This document shows positions 11,338 to 21,107 of a stretch of DNA of 21,331 bases, in pieces. This stretch comes from Folioceros fuciformis (Eukaryota > Anthocerotophyta > Anthocerotopsida > Anthocerotales). The stretch is taken from positions 198,411 to 219,741 of the forward strand of contig JBNGIO010006283.1 in the NCBI GenBank assembly GCA_049999805.1. Reading direction: 5' to 3'. Made by a program: the position numbers and the translations under genes. The number at the start of each line of letters is the position of its first letter. Within the stretch, counting starts at the first letter, position 1. The notes under the pieces were generated by a model that saw only the letters and a list, made by a program, of their open reading frames with translations, did not search any database and was not told the origin of the DNA.

Positions 11338-13291
11338 TTAGTCTGGACTGATGCTCCGCTCATAGGCGGACCAACCAGCAACACGGTACTCCTTAGCTGC
11401 CAAAGCTTGGTCTTTTGCTTTGATGATACCGCGCCCCACGATGATAACATCGCTTCCTCTTTCACGGATCGCCTGCGCCGGAAAAATGGGTGAGGAATGA
11501 GAAGACGCTTCGCTCGACATAAGTCTCAGGAGGAACGACGAAGAAAGGCATACGAGAAGCCAGCCTTACAGAGTCCGGTGTGTTGTACTGCTGACCCAGG
11601 GCATCTCCGCCAACACTCAACTGCACGCCTGGGGTCATGTGAACCCATGCTGGGTTGCTGGGTGCCCCTTGTGGCCACCCTGCAGGATTTACCGAGATGA
11701 AACCGATGACGAAGTCTGGATGCTGTGCAGCAATGTTGGCGGCTGCCACGGTGTAGTCACCTTTGGCAAGCGTCCCAGCTGAACTCATTTCCGCAAGCAG
11801 CAGAAGGCCCCTTCCTTTGGGTGATCCCTGCCGAATACATGACGAGTCAGTGCCCAGTTGGTAGCAGCTCAGTCTCAAAGCCTCTGACCAACAGCTATAA
11901 AACTGTACAGAACGACTGTCGAGATGTACCTTAAGCTTTAGACCATCGACGATACTTGGTCCTGATACAATATGGGCATTCGTGATATCCGCCCACTCAA
12001 CAATCTTGAAAATACCTCTGTACAGGTACAGGTACAGAAACAGACCCAAGCCATTAATATCACTCAAGAAAACGACGTCAAGCCAAAATCACCTCGTCAC
12101 CAACGTTGACACCCGAGTAGCAACTCACCCTTCATATTGCATGGTAACTGTGTTCCCTATGTCTGCAAATTTCCTGTCCTCGAAGATCAGGAAGTCATGC
12201 TTGTCTGCAATCTACCAACGAGTCACCCATAAGGATTGTCTGTCCACTGAAATATTGGTGGAAACGTCCAAGCCAGTGCAACGACAAGCTCCTCACCACT
12301 CTAAGCTTGGCACCGAAGTCCGGGGAGAAGTCTGGCAAGATGTCCACATGGGTCTTAAGAACGCAAATCTCAGGCCCTACCTGAGAGACAGGGATCATAA
12401 ACTCAGTTTCATGCACATATTTAACATGACGAAGCTCATGGAGAAACACACAGAAACGCAACCTCTCACCGTGTCAGCAAGCCTCAAAAGCTCCTCGGCG
12501 GTGGAGACATCGGCAGCCAGTGACAGATTACTCTTCTTCCGCTCCATAAGCTCCCACAGTTTCCTCCCAGTCGGGTTACTTGCCAGCGCAGCCCTGTCAG
12601 CATAAGGCAACCTCCTGGCCCGCACAGGCACAGGGTCAGGCGCCGGAGCCGGAACCGACACAGTTGTCTGGTTCTCAGCCACGAACTTCTTCACCGACGA
12701 CGCGACATCCTCCGTCAGCTTGCCATGCCGCACAAGCACGTCCACCATGTGAGTCAGCGTCAGAGCTGCGTGCAGCTTCAAGCCCCTGGCGGCCAGATTA
12801 GCCCGCCCCCCCTGTTCCCTGTCGATGAGCACCACCACGTCGGTAACCTTCAAGCCCACAGCCTCGAGAGGCTCCACCGTTTCCAATACCGAGGCCCCGC
12901 TGGTGACCAAATCCTCGATCACCAAGCAGGTGTCGCCCGCGTGGAAGGCGCCCTCGATGGCCTTCCTGGTGCCGTAGTCCTTCACCTCCTTCCTCCGCAT
13001 CACCATGGGCACGCCGTGCGCCAGGGAGATGCATGTGGCGATGGGGAGCGCTGTGTATGGCACCCCACAGATCACATCCTGCTTTCCCTCCGCCCCTTGC
13101 GCAGATTCCCACATGCATTCTGACACCTGCTTCAGCAATGCCGGGTAAGACACTATCACCCGCAGGTCGATGTAGATCGGCGACTGCACTCCGCTCTTGA
13201 GCTTGAAGCTCCCAAATTTCACAGCTTCCGCATCGTACAAGGCATCCACCAGCTGCTCATGCCCGGCGGACGCCACCACTATGCCGACCAT
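11338..13291 (-). CDS. UMPS: Uridine 5'-monophosphate synthase (orotate phosphoribosyltransferase + OMP decarboxylase)
   Basis: Bifunctional enzyme for the last two steps of de novo pyrimidine synthesis: orotate plus PRPP to OMP, then decarboxylation to UMP. Six exons on the complement: 13291-12470, 12380-12297, 12211-12129, 12017-11930, 11827-11570, 11472-11338. All are GT-AG and in phase, giving 489 aa with a TAA stop, close to the usual plant length. The N-terminal OPRT domain (about 1-215) shows [19 protein letters not shown] and the PRPP loop [13 protein letters not shown] (122-134). A proline/alanine-rich linker (about 220-235) follows. The OMP decarboxylase domain has [10 protein letters not shown], the catalytic [13 protein letters not shown] (D314, K316, D319), [17 protein letters not shown] and the phosphate-binding IIVGRGI near the C-terminus. 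The start is the first ATG after an in-frame TAG; no clear transit peptide is seen. It lies about 0.4 kb downstream of the copine gene on the same strand. Confidence 0.96.
12020..12037. repeat. Hexamer repeat (gtacag)x3 at a splice acceptor
   Basis: Three exact 6-bp units. On the coding (minus) strand they read as ctgtac repeated, immediately before the acceptor of UMPS intron 3, whose exon begins at 12017. They form the last 20 bases of the 111-bp intron and give it a pyrimidine-poor acceptor region. Confidence 0.85.
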
Positions 13292-13695
13292 CCCTCCTCT
13301 GCAATTCCTGCGATTCAAACCCTTCTAATCGCTCCACGTCAAGCTCATAAACAAATCTACGCAGACGCAGTTCCCAACTCTGTAGCAGGACGACCGATTG
13401 GGATCGAAAAACATATAGCTCATATTCCAGCCTATGTATCCAGGTCCACGATTTCCAATGCGCTACTCTAACACAGAGTTCCAAGCGATCGATCGTATCG
13501 GCCCCTTGCGAGCGCTGCAGAACCCTAACCCTACTTTCCAGAAGGAAAGGCTGCTTTGCAGGACACAAAATCACGGTGGTACTCACCAGCCAAACCGAGC
13601 TCTCTCGTTTGGTTTGGTCTGGTCAGGTCGGTACGGTATACGGGATGCGGATTCAATGCCCGGTGGAAGATCAGAAAATGGATTCCTGGATTTCT
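13292..13695. promoter_or_regulatory. UMPS upstream / copine downstream spacer, with telo-box-like motif
   Basis: This spacer holds the 5' flank of UMP synthase and the 3' flank of the copine gene. An aaccctaaccc motif at 13521-13531, about 230 bp upstream of the UMPS ATG, resembles the plant telo box (AAACCCTAA) found near start sites of many growth-related genes. A G/T-rich simple stretch lies at 13606-13640. No independent coding frame is convincing. Confidence 0.45.
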
Positions 13696-16600
13696 TCAAC
13701 GGACTGGTCCTGGATTCGTTGTGTTTGGAACAATTCCTTTCAGCTTCATGTAGTCCAGCATTTGGGAAGGAAGTTCTGCTAGCAGAAAGTTGGCGACATT
13801 GGCGCCACCTGCGGGCAAGGATGTGACATTTGGTGGATCAGGTTCCGTAAGACTGGTGAAAGAAAACTGTCGTTGTCGTTGTTGAGGGGGGAACTCACGT
13901 GCAACAGCCCGCATCGGGACAAACTGGACTATGTCACGGGCGGCGAGTTGGCCGGACGGAGCAGCTAGCTTCTTCTTGTCTGCATCCAGAATCTGCAACG
14001 CGGATCATCAGCGACTTAGAAGTTCTGCTAGAAAGCACCTGGCGGCAGAGTGAACATCGCTAAAGCAGAGCATCACCTCCATGTCTGAGAAGTTAGCGTC
14101 CCCGACACCAACGATCATCACAGAAAGCGGGAGACTCGAGGCAGAAACTATGGACGAGATAGTCTGATCCATATCCGTGATCACACCGTCCTGCGCAAGA
14201 GAAAGATGAGAAAAACAGTCTGCAACTTTTCAGATCGATGCACCTTGGAATGCCAGGTAGGAAAGTCACCCACTGTTATGATCAGGAGTACAAAATATTT
14301 CTGACGTAGCTGTGTCGCATGCTGGTTTGCTATAGCTGCTGCCATGTCGATTGATGGAGCAAAAAGTGTGGGACCGGCCAGACGGACATGACGGAGAGCC
14401 TGTTCATAAGCTCGAAGAATACCGTCAACTCCGACAACCTGTTACACAGAGCAAACGGTGACTTTGAGAAAAATTTGCGGACTTGATCGCAGCATCCATC
14501 TTCAAGAAGAGAAAACACATCTAGGTTCAGCGTAAACCTCTGCGTCATACTCGCTGCCGTTGAGAGCAAAGCAATGGGAAACAACATCTCCGTCAATGGG
14601 CCTACCACCAAAGCCCCACGCGGGGAAGCGCTTATCAGAGTCGTAGTGTTCTAGAACTTGGCCAACAGCCCTTATTGCCTGGACAGTAGAGAAATGAAGA
14701 ACCACGAATTAGGAGACCTTTCCGTTCCAGTAGGGCATTTCAACACAAAACTCACCAGCACACACTTACAGACTGGTATGCATTGGGCCGTCCCGTGGGA
14801 TCGCAGTAGTGCAGGGAATCGACGTTGTAGGGATTACCATTGGAAGCTGCACACAAGAGACTCCATGTGAGTCTGAGCCTGTGCACGACTGAACAGGGTG
14901 ACAACACGAGATGGTTTGCAGACGCCCCGATTACCAGTAAAATCGATAGAAACCATGAAGCTAATCTCGCATCCCCCAAATAAGTAGTCGAGGAATGTGT
15001 GGTACGGGGATATGGTAAGCTCGACGATGTGAAGTCTTCCAGTTTGCTGCCCCCATGAAAGACAGCACGTCAACGTCAAGAAATGTGACCTCTTCATCGG
15101 AAACAGTATAACGCAGATGGCTTCATCTTGAAGAGTCATTTGGACCTTTTTCACGGTCTTCTTGAGGTCATAGCGGTCTTGATACAAATCCCAGTCTCCT
15201 TGTGTTTGTAAAGCACCGATAGATGCGTCTGTGTAACTGCGAAGCAAGTTCAAAGGAGGGTCCAAAATGCACAACATGTGAAACATATTCCACCAAAGTC
15301 CTCACCTCCTTCCTTGTTCCCTTGAAAAGCAATAAGATCCTAGCACAGCTAGATGAAGGGAGTGACTTGCGAGATGAAAGGCTAGGAGCTCACCCAATGA
15401 GGACGTGGTGGCCATTCGAATTGAAATCAAAGCACTCGATTTTGATGGGCCGATCCTGCAAGCCGCTCAGCGGCAGGAATTACTCATCACCCGATTGCCC
15501 AAAAATGACACCATTCCGACATTACATGCAGGAAAAACTGCCAGCTGCCAGAGGAAGTCGTGGTGGCAGAAGATCCGACGGGCGGGCATAGCGTGAAGAC
15601 CAACCAAATCCCCGGTGCAGAGTTGTTGTAGTGTGATCTTGATTGGGTTCCATTCAGGATTCAGGTTGTTCCTCTTCACTTCAGTCTTGTACACGGGTAA
15701 AATTCCGCTGTTGGAAATTCTCGAGAGTCGCAAAAATGGATCCTGTTTACAAGGGGCGCCCGATTAAGTGGCACCACCCATTGCACACATTTCCCTACAG
15801 CAAATCTGTCACAAAACGGGACCTGTCTGCGGACAGTGATGGGGCCTTACACTTTTTGAGAATTGCTCCATGTTTGTCAGTTTTGAACAGCGGGCCCGAA
15901 TCGAGACGAGAGATTTTGCGCCTTGCATCTCCTCGGCTTTGATGGTAAGATCACCCAGGCAATGTGAAGCCCTAGTACTGCCTTGTTTATCCTGCAAAGG
16001 TTTGGTGATACTGCGCCTCGGAGCTCTGAAGATCTGGACGTAGCCCACACAAACTGCTGAGTGGCTCACTGACATATGGTAACTTCCCACTTCAAACCTG
16101 TAATCACCAGGTTTCTGCCAGCCATTCGGCGGGTCATTGTCTGGACACAACGCATACCTCGGCGAGGAAAACATCAATCTGACCAAGAAACTGCTGCTCC
16201 TCCAGTTTCAGGCTCTGCTGCCATGGCAAGCGACAAACATGAGACAGGACCCCAACTGCTGGCCATGCACGATCTGGGCAGTTTGGGAGGCATTAGCGAG
16301 GCCAACCAAAACCCAACCTAAAGCTTCGCTGCCAATGCCCGACGGCAAAGCCATACAACAATCACTTTCTGCTACAGTCTTAAGCCACTGCAAGCACCTT
16401 TGTCGACATCCCTTTCAGCTTTGTGTCCACGTCATACACGATAAACCTAGATGATGGTTTCACAGTCAGCAGAATACCAAAGCAAGGTGGGCAAGCTCCC
16501 CACGAGCATCACAAAGCAGGCTTAACCAGCCCACCTCAATCCTTGTACTTCTTCGAACTTGTACACAATGGACAGCTGCGTCACCCAGACTGGGTTCAAG

Positions 16601-17054
16601 GAATTGAGAACAAGTTCAGTGCGCCCAAATTCCGTACGGCCCCCATTTGCGTTCTTGACATAGCCCACCACAATGGGATCGCTCTGCACTTGCCACAACA
16701 GCTCCAGTCAACCAAGGACCGGAAACGCAGACTTAGCTTGTACACCTGTAGGAAGAAAAATACTTTTGACAGAGCGTCTCTGTCGCGCAATTTGGATGCT
16801 GACAAGGAGAGCTGCACAACAAAGCAGCACGGAGGCTCAAGAGTAGTGCCGGAACTGCAGACGTAATTTCACACAAGTGCTGAGGAGGAGCTGGGCGGTG
16901 GCGGAGTTACTGAGGCAGGCACCTCCACTTCCGTGGACAAGCCTCGGGTGCCATCCAGCGCCCTGACAGCCTCCAACGCCTCATTCTGTCGGTTGGGACT
17001 GGAGGCTCCAGCTGCCTCCTTGGCCGCAGCAACATTTGACACGCACTGTCCCAT
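13696..17054 (-). CDS. BON: Copine family protein, BONZAI-like
   Basis: Calcium-dependent phospholipid-binding protein of the plasma membrane; Arabidopsis BON1-3 restrain immunity and maintain growth at low temperature. Sixteen exons on the complement: 17054-16911, 16811-16764, 16683-16535, 16446-16398, 16217-16158, 16033-15851, 15742-15605, 15455-15394, 15236-15146, 15046-14935, 14846-14770, 14678-14538, 14438-14274, 14190-14077, 13992-13899, 13808-13696. This gives 579 aa with a TGA stop, almost the length of BON1. The N-terminus MGQCVS fits myristoylation (G2) plus a nearby acylatable C4. Two C2 domains follow (about 49-150 and 165-290), with LRDRDALSKSDP and FSKSDPFL calcium-loop signatures. 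A copine/vWA domain has MIDAS-like IDFTAS (D343, T345, S347), then SDKRFPAWGFG, DGVITDMDQT and LLAELPSQ. The exon 1 donor is uncertain: GT at 16910 is preferred, but a later GT at 16874 is also in phase and would add a PPPPSSSS tail. Confidence 0.94.
13809..13898 (-). other. In-frame, stop-free 90-bp intron of the copine gene (exitron-like)
   Basis: The donor GTGAGT at 13898 and acceptor CCCGCAG ending at 13809 delimit exactly 90 bp (30 codons) with no stop in the coding frame. Spliced, the protein reads through MRAVA-R-GANVANFLLAELPSQ, matching BON1 spacing. Retained, a proline- and glutamine-rich insert is added between the vWA core and the last helix. Confidence 0.7.
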
Positions 17055-17861
17055 GGAGCACCAAAAGCTTCAGCTCTGCAGCTCTTCGTCGGAGGCGGAT
17101 TCAACCATGCTGCTCACGGCCCCCTAAAACCCACACCGGAAAACCGAACAGTCCCCGAGGACTGAGACTGAGCTCATCCGAACGTATGTACATAGCTTGG
17201 AGCAGCTAACTGGCCAATACCCAAAAATCTCGTCCGTGAAGTCTCTGTTTGCCGGGAAGGGGAGTTGTCCACTATCTTGTCGGGTCACTGTCACTGTCAG
17301 TAGGAAGACGTTAGGAAGGACTCGGTAACAGCTTGCAGCTCATTTCACGCTTGCGCTGATGTTCTCCTCATGACAGCCCAACCACCGAAGGCAATGACAA
17401 GGTTGCAATAGCAGGAGTTATGGGGTAGTACAGTTTAGCCGCTAGCTGGTGAGCTCAGCAACGAGCATCAAGGGAAAAGAAAGAGAAAGCAGTACAAGGT
17501 CAGAGAAAGTGTGAAGAAGCATGCCCCGGAATGCTCAACCCCGTCATCATTCGAACTAGAAGGATAGCTTGGGGCATGCGTAGGTTTCACGTGAAGTGAG
17601 TGGAAGTCGACTGTGGGCCATAGCACTCGCGCTCGGTGCTGTGGAACAACGCCACATGTTGAGCGCACAACCCACTAGTGACCACATGGAATGGGACGGG
17701 AGCGTCCTATGCTTTGCTTCGAGGACAAGCGATTTATTGCAGTACAGAGGACGGACAATTCGGCAGCAGATGTCTGTGCCAACGGGGGGGAGAGTTACCC
17801 ACTTGCCCAAGCATGATGTGATCACCGATGAGCTTGAGAGATGTTTCCCTTGTAACTACTG
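17055..17861. other. Copine promoter / X8 gene 3' flank
   Basis: About 0.8 kb between the copine start codon and the X8 stop codon, both genes on the minus strand. It should hold the copine promoter and 5' UTR and the X8 3' UTR. The ORFs here (17468-17668 and part of 17556-17825) show no family resemblance and overlap each other in different frames. No repeat stands out. Confidence 0.4.
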
Positions 17862-19127
17862 TCAGCTCGGTAGCAGGAGGAAGCTGGAAATGAGTACCGA
17901 TCCAACTGCCGCGCCTACACAGTGCGTGTTGCATTGGAGCATGGACATGCTGCTGCTGTAGACCGTGTTGTTGGAGGCCTGGATGCTGCAAGATAGATGG
18001 ATAGATATTCATAGCCCAGTGTTCTGGATCAGCTTTCCCCGTAAGCTCTCCAGGAGAGACGCCAAACATGAAAGCCCTAACAATTGCCATGGAAGCCCCA
18101 ACAAATGCCATCGAAGCCCCAAAAAATGCCATGGAAGCCCCAACAAATGCCACGGAAGCCCCAACAAATGCCACGGAAGCCCCAACAAATACCATGGAAA
18201 CCCCAACCAATGCGCCTGCCTCAACAGAAGATGCAATGCCTCAACAGAATGATGATGATGGCGGGAACACAGAAGGAGAGTTGAGGGGGGGGGGGTTGTT
18301 TGTGGTTACCTGTCCTTGTATGGGCAGCCTGGTGTACCTGAAGGATAGGATCCAGTTGGAAGCCTTTTATGTGAGTCACAATGGCAGCATAGCACAGGAC
18401 CAAGGAGCGGACGGGACCGGAAGAAGGAAGAAGACGTACTTGGATCCTCCGTGGTAAGCGTAGCAGCCCCATTGAAGTCACAGGTGGATGAAGCGAAGCC
18501 ATGGGATTGGTAATACGCATTGAAGGCATAGGACGCATGGTTGAACAATGTGTTGGGAATGAAGCAGGTCCCATTGGGCCGGATAGGCTTGCAGTCAATG
18601 CCTCCTTTCCCACAGGCCCAGTCAAGGCCGCTCTGAATCGAATTGGGGTTGGCATACTGCTTGGCCACACACCAGAGAGGCTTCCTGACCACCGGATCGG
18701 AGTTGAAAATCTCCCTGAGTACTCCAATCTTCCGGCTCATCCTTCCACGCCGCTGCAGCCTTGCGGAGGAGCCAAAGAGCGCGCTTCTGCTGCCGTGACG
18801 TTCACCTCCAGCTCTATGCTGTGGCCAAAAACCAATGGTTCGGTCAGGCCGAGCTGTTGCTCCTGCCAGTGTCCAAATCCGTTACAAACGAAATACGCAC
18901 TCCCACGACGACCAGAGCATGACACTCAGAACAGCAGCAAAGCAAGCCGAACCACCGTACCCAGTACCTGCAGCGGAGTCCAAGATGCATACAAGCAGAA
19001 GCAGGCAGACAGCTCGCCAATGCCGCCCCGTCTCATCCCGATGCCTCGAGCACTGTCTCCCCGCAGACTCCACGGGTCTGAGCCAGCAGCAGCCGCAGCA
19101 GCAGTGTGACCTACAACCCTGCTCCAT
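17862..19127 (-). CDS. X8 (CBM43) domain protein with GPI-anchor signal, callose-binding (PDCB) type
   Basis: X8 domains bind beta-1,3-glucan (callose); GPI-anchored members sit at the plasma membrane or plasmodesmata. Firm exons on the complement: 18684-18440 (X8 core, 81 codons), 18337-18310 (28-nt microexon) and 17985-17862 (C-terminus, TGA). All junctions are GT-AG and in phase. The core runs from KPLWCVAK through DWACG, NGTCFIPNT and STCDFNG; the microexon supplies the last cysteine (TPGCPYKD), completing six. The last exon is Ser/Asn-rich, then ends in a hydrophobic tail (CVGAAVGSVLISSFLLLPS), typical of GPI attachment. The first exon is tentative: ATG at 19127 to donor at 18960, with a hydrophobic stretch AVCLLLLVCIL. 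The start of the X8 exon could also be 18714. No GH17 catalytic domain is seen. Confidence 0.8.
18068..18214. repeat. 21-bp minisatellite, seven units, in the last X8-gene intron
   Basis: Seven consecutive 21-bp units with consensus atggaagccccaacaaatgc plus one base; units 2 and 4 are identical and the others carry one to a few changes. The unit length is a multiple of three, so several frames on both strands stay open and produce misleading repeat ORFs. The array lies inside the 324-bp intron 17986-18309 of the X8/GPI gene. Confidence 0.92.
18285..18295. repeat. G11 homopolymer
   Basis: Eleven consecutive G on the plus strand (C11 in the transcript of the X8 gene), 15-25 bases inside the intron donor at 18309. 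It may affect splicing and is prone to length error in sequencing. Confidence 0.9.
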
Positions 19128-19675
19128 GTGCTGGGCCCCCTGGAAATGCCCGTCTACTGCTTGCATTGCGGCGCTGCAGCCCAGGCCCTTCATTCCCCCC
19201 TCCTGCAGCCAAAGCAAGCAACTTCCAGCCCACATTCACTCCTGCCATCATCTGACTTCACCACGAGAGACAGCGAAGCCAGCAGGAGAGCCAAGTCGGT
19301 ACTGCCACCCTGTGCTACAGACCTGCAAACCGAGCAGCCTGTCGCTGCCTGGAGAGCCCCGCTTCTCATCTCTCAAATCCGCTCAACTCTGAACGACGCT
19401 GGTGGTGGCGGGCGAGATCCTGGTCCGAACGCTTACCAGTGTGGTGTAGCTGATGAGAAAGCCGAGGCAGCCGAGTGGAAGCCGAAATCCGAGATTGCAG
19501 GATGCCTGGCGGGATCAGGAAATGGTGAAGGACGTGTGGCCTGGTGGCAGCAGGCGGGTGTCCAGGCCGGAGCCCCGACGTCTGGAGGACAGGTCGTGCA
19601 GAGGGACAGAGGAGTGTGTGTCCCGCTGCCCGCCTCCCATTTGTCCCTGTTGTTTAATGCCCAGTCGTGAGTATT

Positions 19676-19699
19676 GAGTCGTGAGTCGTGAGTCGTGAG
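19676..19699. repeat. Heptamer tandem repeat (gagtcgt)n
   Basis: Three full gagtcgt units plus a partial fourth, with degenerate related sequence just to the left (19663-19675). It is a simple slippage-type repeat. Confidence 0.9.
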
Positions 19700-19782
19700 C
19701 CGGGAGTGGAGGAGTATCGCGAAGGGGACGAGGAAGGAATGCTCTGGAGATGCCTTGGCCCCTTTCACTTTGCGTAACCTGC

Positions 19783-19905
19783 CCCAGTCCCAGCCCAGCC
19801 CATGTCCCAGCCCCAGTCCGTGCCCAGTCCATGTCCCAGCCCAGTCCATGTCCCAGCCCAGTCCATGTCCCAGCCCCAGTCCCAGCCCAGCCCATGTTCC
19901 AGCCC
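19783..19905. repeat. Minisatellite, about 17-bp unit (cagtccatgtcccagcc)
   Basis: Degenerate tandem copies of a C-rich unit. The two central copies are exact, and the flanking ones are expanded by extra cagccc blocks. On the minus strand it encodes artefactual Gly/Leu/Trp/Asp-rich frames. It is 0.65-0.78 kb upstream of the tentative X8-gene start. Confidence 0.88.
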
Positions 19906-20750
19906 CGCCCCCCCCCCGCCCCGGCATGGGAAAGCAACAGGATGCCAACTGGAGCAGCAGGAGTGTCCAGCATCCAAAGGGGCCATGACCGACAGTTGCT
20001 GTCAGTCGACTATCAGGGGAGCTGTGAGGCACAACTTTTTGTCTAGAGCTTTTTCCACCCTTCCAACGTCCATCCAGCATTCACAACGGTCCTGGCTGGC
20101 CCCAATCGGGGACCCGAATACTGTAGTGTGCTGTACATCCAAGCCCACCAAGGTCCCTGTATTGCCCATTCCCTGCTGGACCATTTGCCTTCACTGGGCC
20201 CAGACGGCCGTGCACACAAACTGCAACAGCCAGACAAATCTTCTTTTTCTCTCTTCCTTTTTTTTTTCATTTCTCCTCACATGCTCGCCATATCCATGTC
20301 TTCCTCAACACTCCATTCCTCCTGTTCCCTCAGCCACTTTGTGCTCTCGTCCCATGCGGACTGCACACCACCCGTACTGCACAACACGACAACCCTGCCA
20401 ATCATTTTTAACCATTCTCTGCATCAAACATATGCACTTGCGTGTTAAAGCATTTCAAAGTGCTTCCACTCCCAAGCTTTGTCCCTTTGCCAGCAAGTCA
20501 CGTTATTTTGTGCAAGCCCTCTAATCTAATCCTCAAGCCAGCAACGGGATCCACCCAACCCTAAACCCAACCACAAGTCACTTTTAGTACCCACAAACCT
20601 CACACTAAGAAAGTAAAAACAATATTGCAAAACCAAGTCACCTTGTCTTACACATGGCGAACCACGTACCACGCATCTTATCCTCCAACCTCCAACCCAT
20701 GTTTCTCAAGAATACGATGAACTTGTTCACATGACGTTGGGATTAATATT

Positions 20751-21107
20751 CCAACTGACCTATGCTCTTGCATGGTTTTTTTCTCATTACTCAGATTTAA
20801 ATATTTTTTATTATCCATATTTTATAAATAGTATATTAAATAAGTATATATTCATAATATATATATAATTGAATAAAATATTTAAGATAACTTTGTATGG
20901 AATTTAACAGATAACCTAATTCTAGAATAACTTTTTTTTGTTATAAATATGCAGCACTTTAAGTCTATGTATTACTAATGTGGATATTATCATCTGCAAT
21001 GATTATATATTATTTTTATCGCACGTAACTTTAAGACATGAAACATAATTTACCGGCTTCACAAATCCAAATAATATTAAGTGTGATTATGTGTAATATT
21101 TTTGCAG
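20751..21107. other. AT-rich, intron-like tract
   Basis: Strongly AT-rich sequence with ta-rich runs (for example 20811-20880), unlike the rest of the window. It contains no ORF of note and ends in a T-rich stretch and tttttgcag, so it could be intron sequence of a rightward gene that enters the window's right edge. Confidence 0.45.

Larger units (their letters stand above)
19128..20750. other. Upstream flank of the X8 gene, repeat-bearing, no supported gene
   Basis: Several overlapping ORFs exist on both strands (for example 19433-20080 minus and 19802-20524 plus), but they are created by tandem repeats and low complexity and show no family resemblance. The flank holds a heptamer repeat (19676-19699), a 17-bp minisatellite (about 19783-19905), a C10 run (19908-19917), a pyrimidine tract (about 20240-20280) and a telo-box-like accctaaaccc at about 20558-20568. 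Confidence 0.5.

Noticed and set aside
12725-13123. Plus-strand ORF of 132 codons within UMP synthase
   Set aside because: It is antisense to the highly conserved orotate phosphoribosyltransferase exon.
13696-13998. Single unbroken last copine exon of 100 codons
   Set aside because: I first took it as one exon, but GTGAGT/CCCGCAG borders and BON1 spacing favour a 90-bp intron. The uninterrupted reading is kept only as a retention isoform.
17734-18210. Minus-strand 158-codon hydrophobic repeat ORF (VAFVGAS repeats)
   Set aside because: It is the same minisatellite read in another frame. The real last X8 exon (17985-17862) uses a different frame that ends in a GPI-type tail.
18068-18457. Plus-strand ORF with MEAPTNA heptapeptide repeats, which looks like a repeat protein
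   Set aside because: The repeats come from a 21-bp minisatellite inside an intron of the minus-strand X8 gene. Every frame of a 21-bp array tends to stay open.
18501-19109. 202-codon plus-strand ORF
   Set aside because: It is antisense to the X8 exon and its tentative first exon, and carries no recognisable domain.
19433-20080. 215-codon minus-strand ORF rich in GLGHGLGWD-type repeats
   Set aside because: It is generated by the 17-bp C-rich minisatellite, and neighbouring frames are equally open and repetitive.
19802-20524. 240-codon plus-strand ORF
   Set aside because: It begins in the minisatellite and continues through low-complexity pyrimidine-rich sequence. No family resemblance or splice signals support it.
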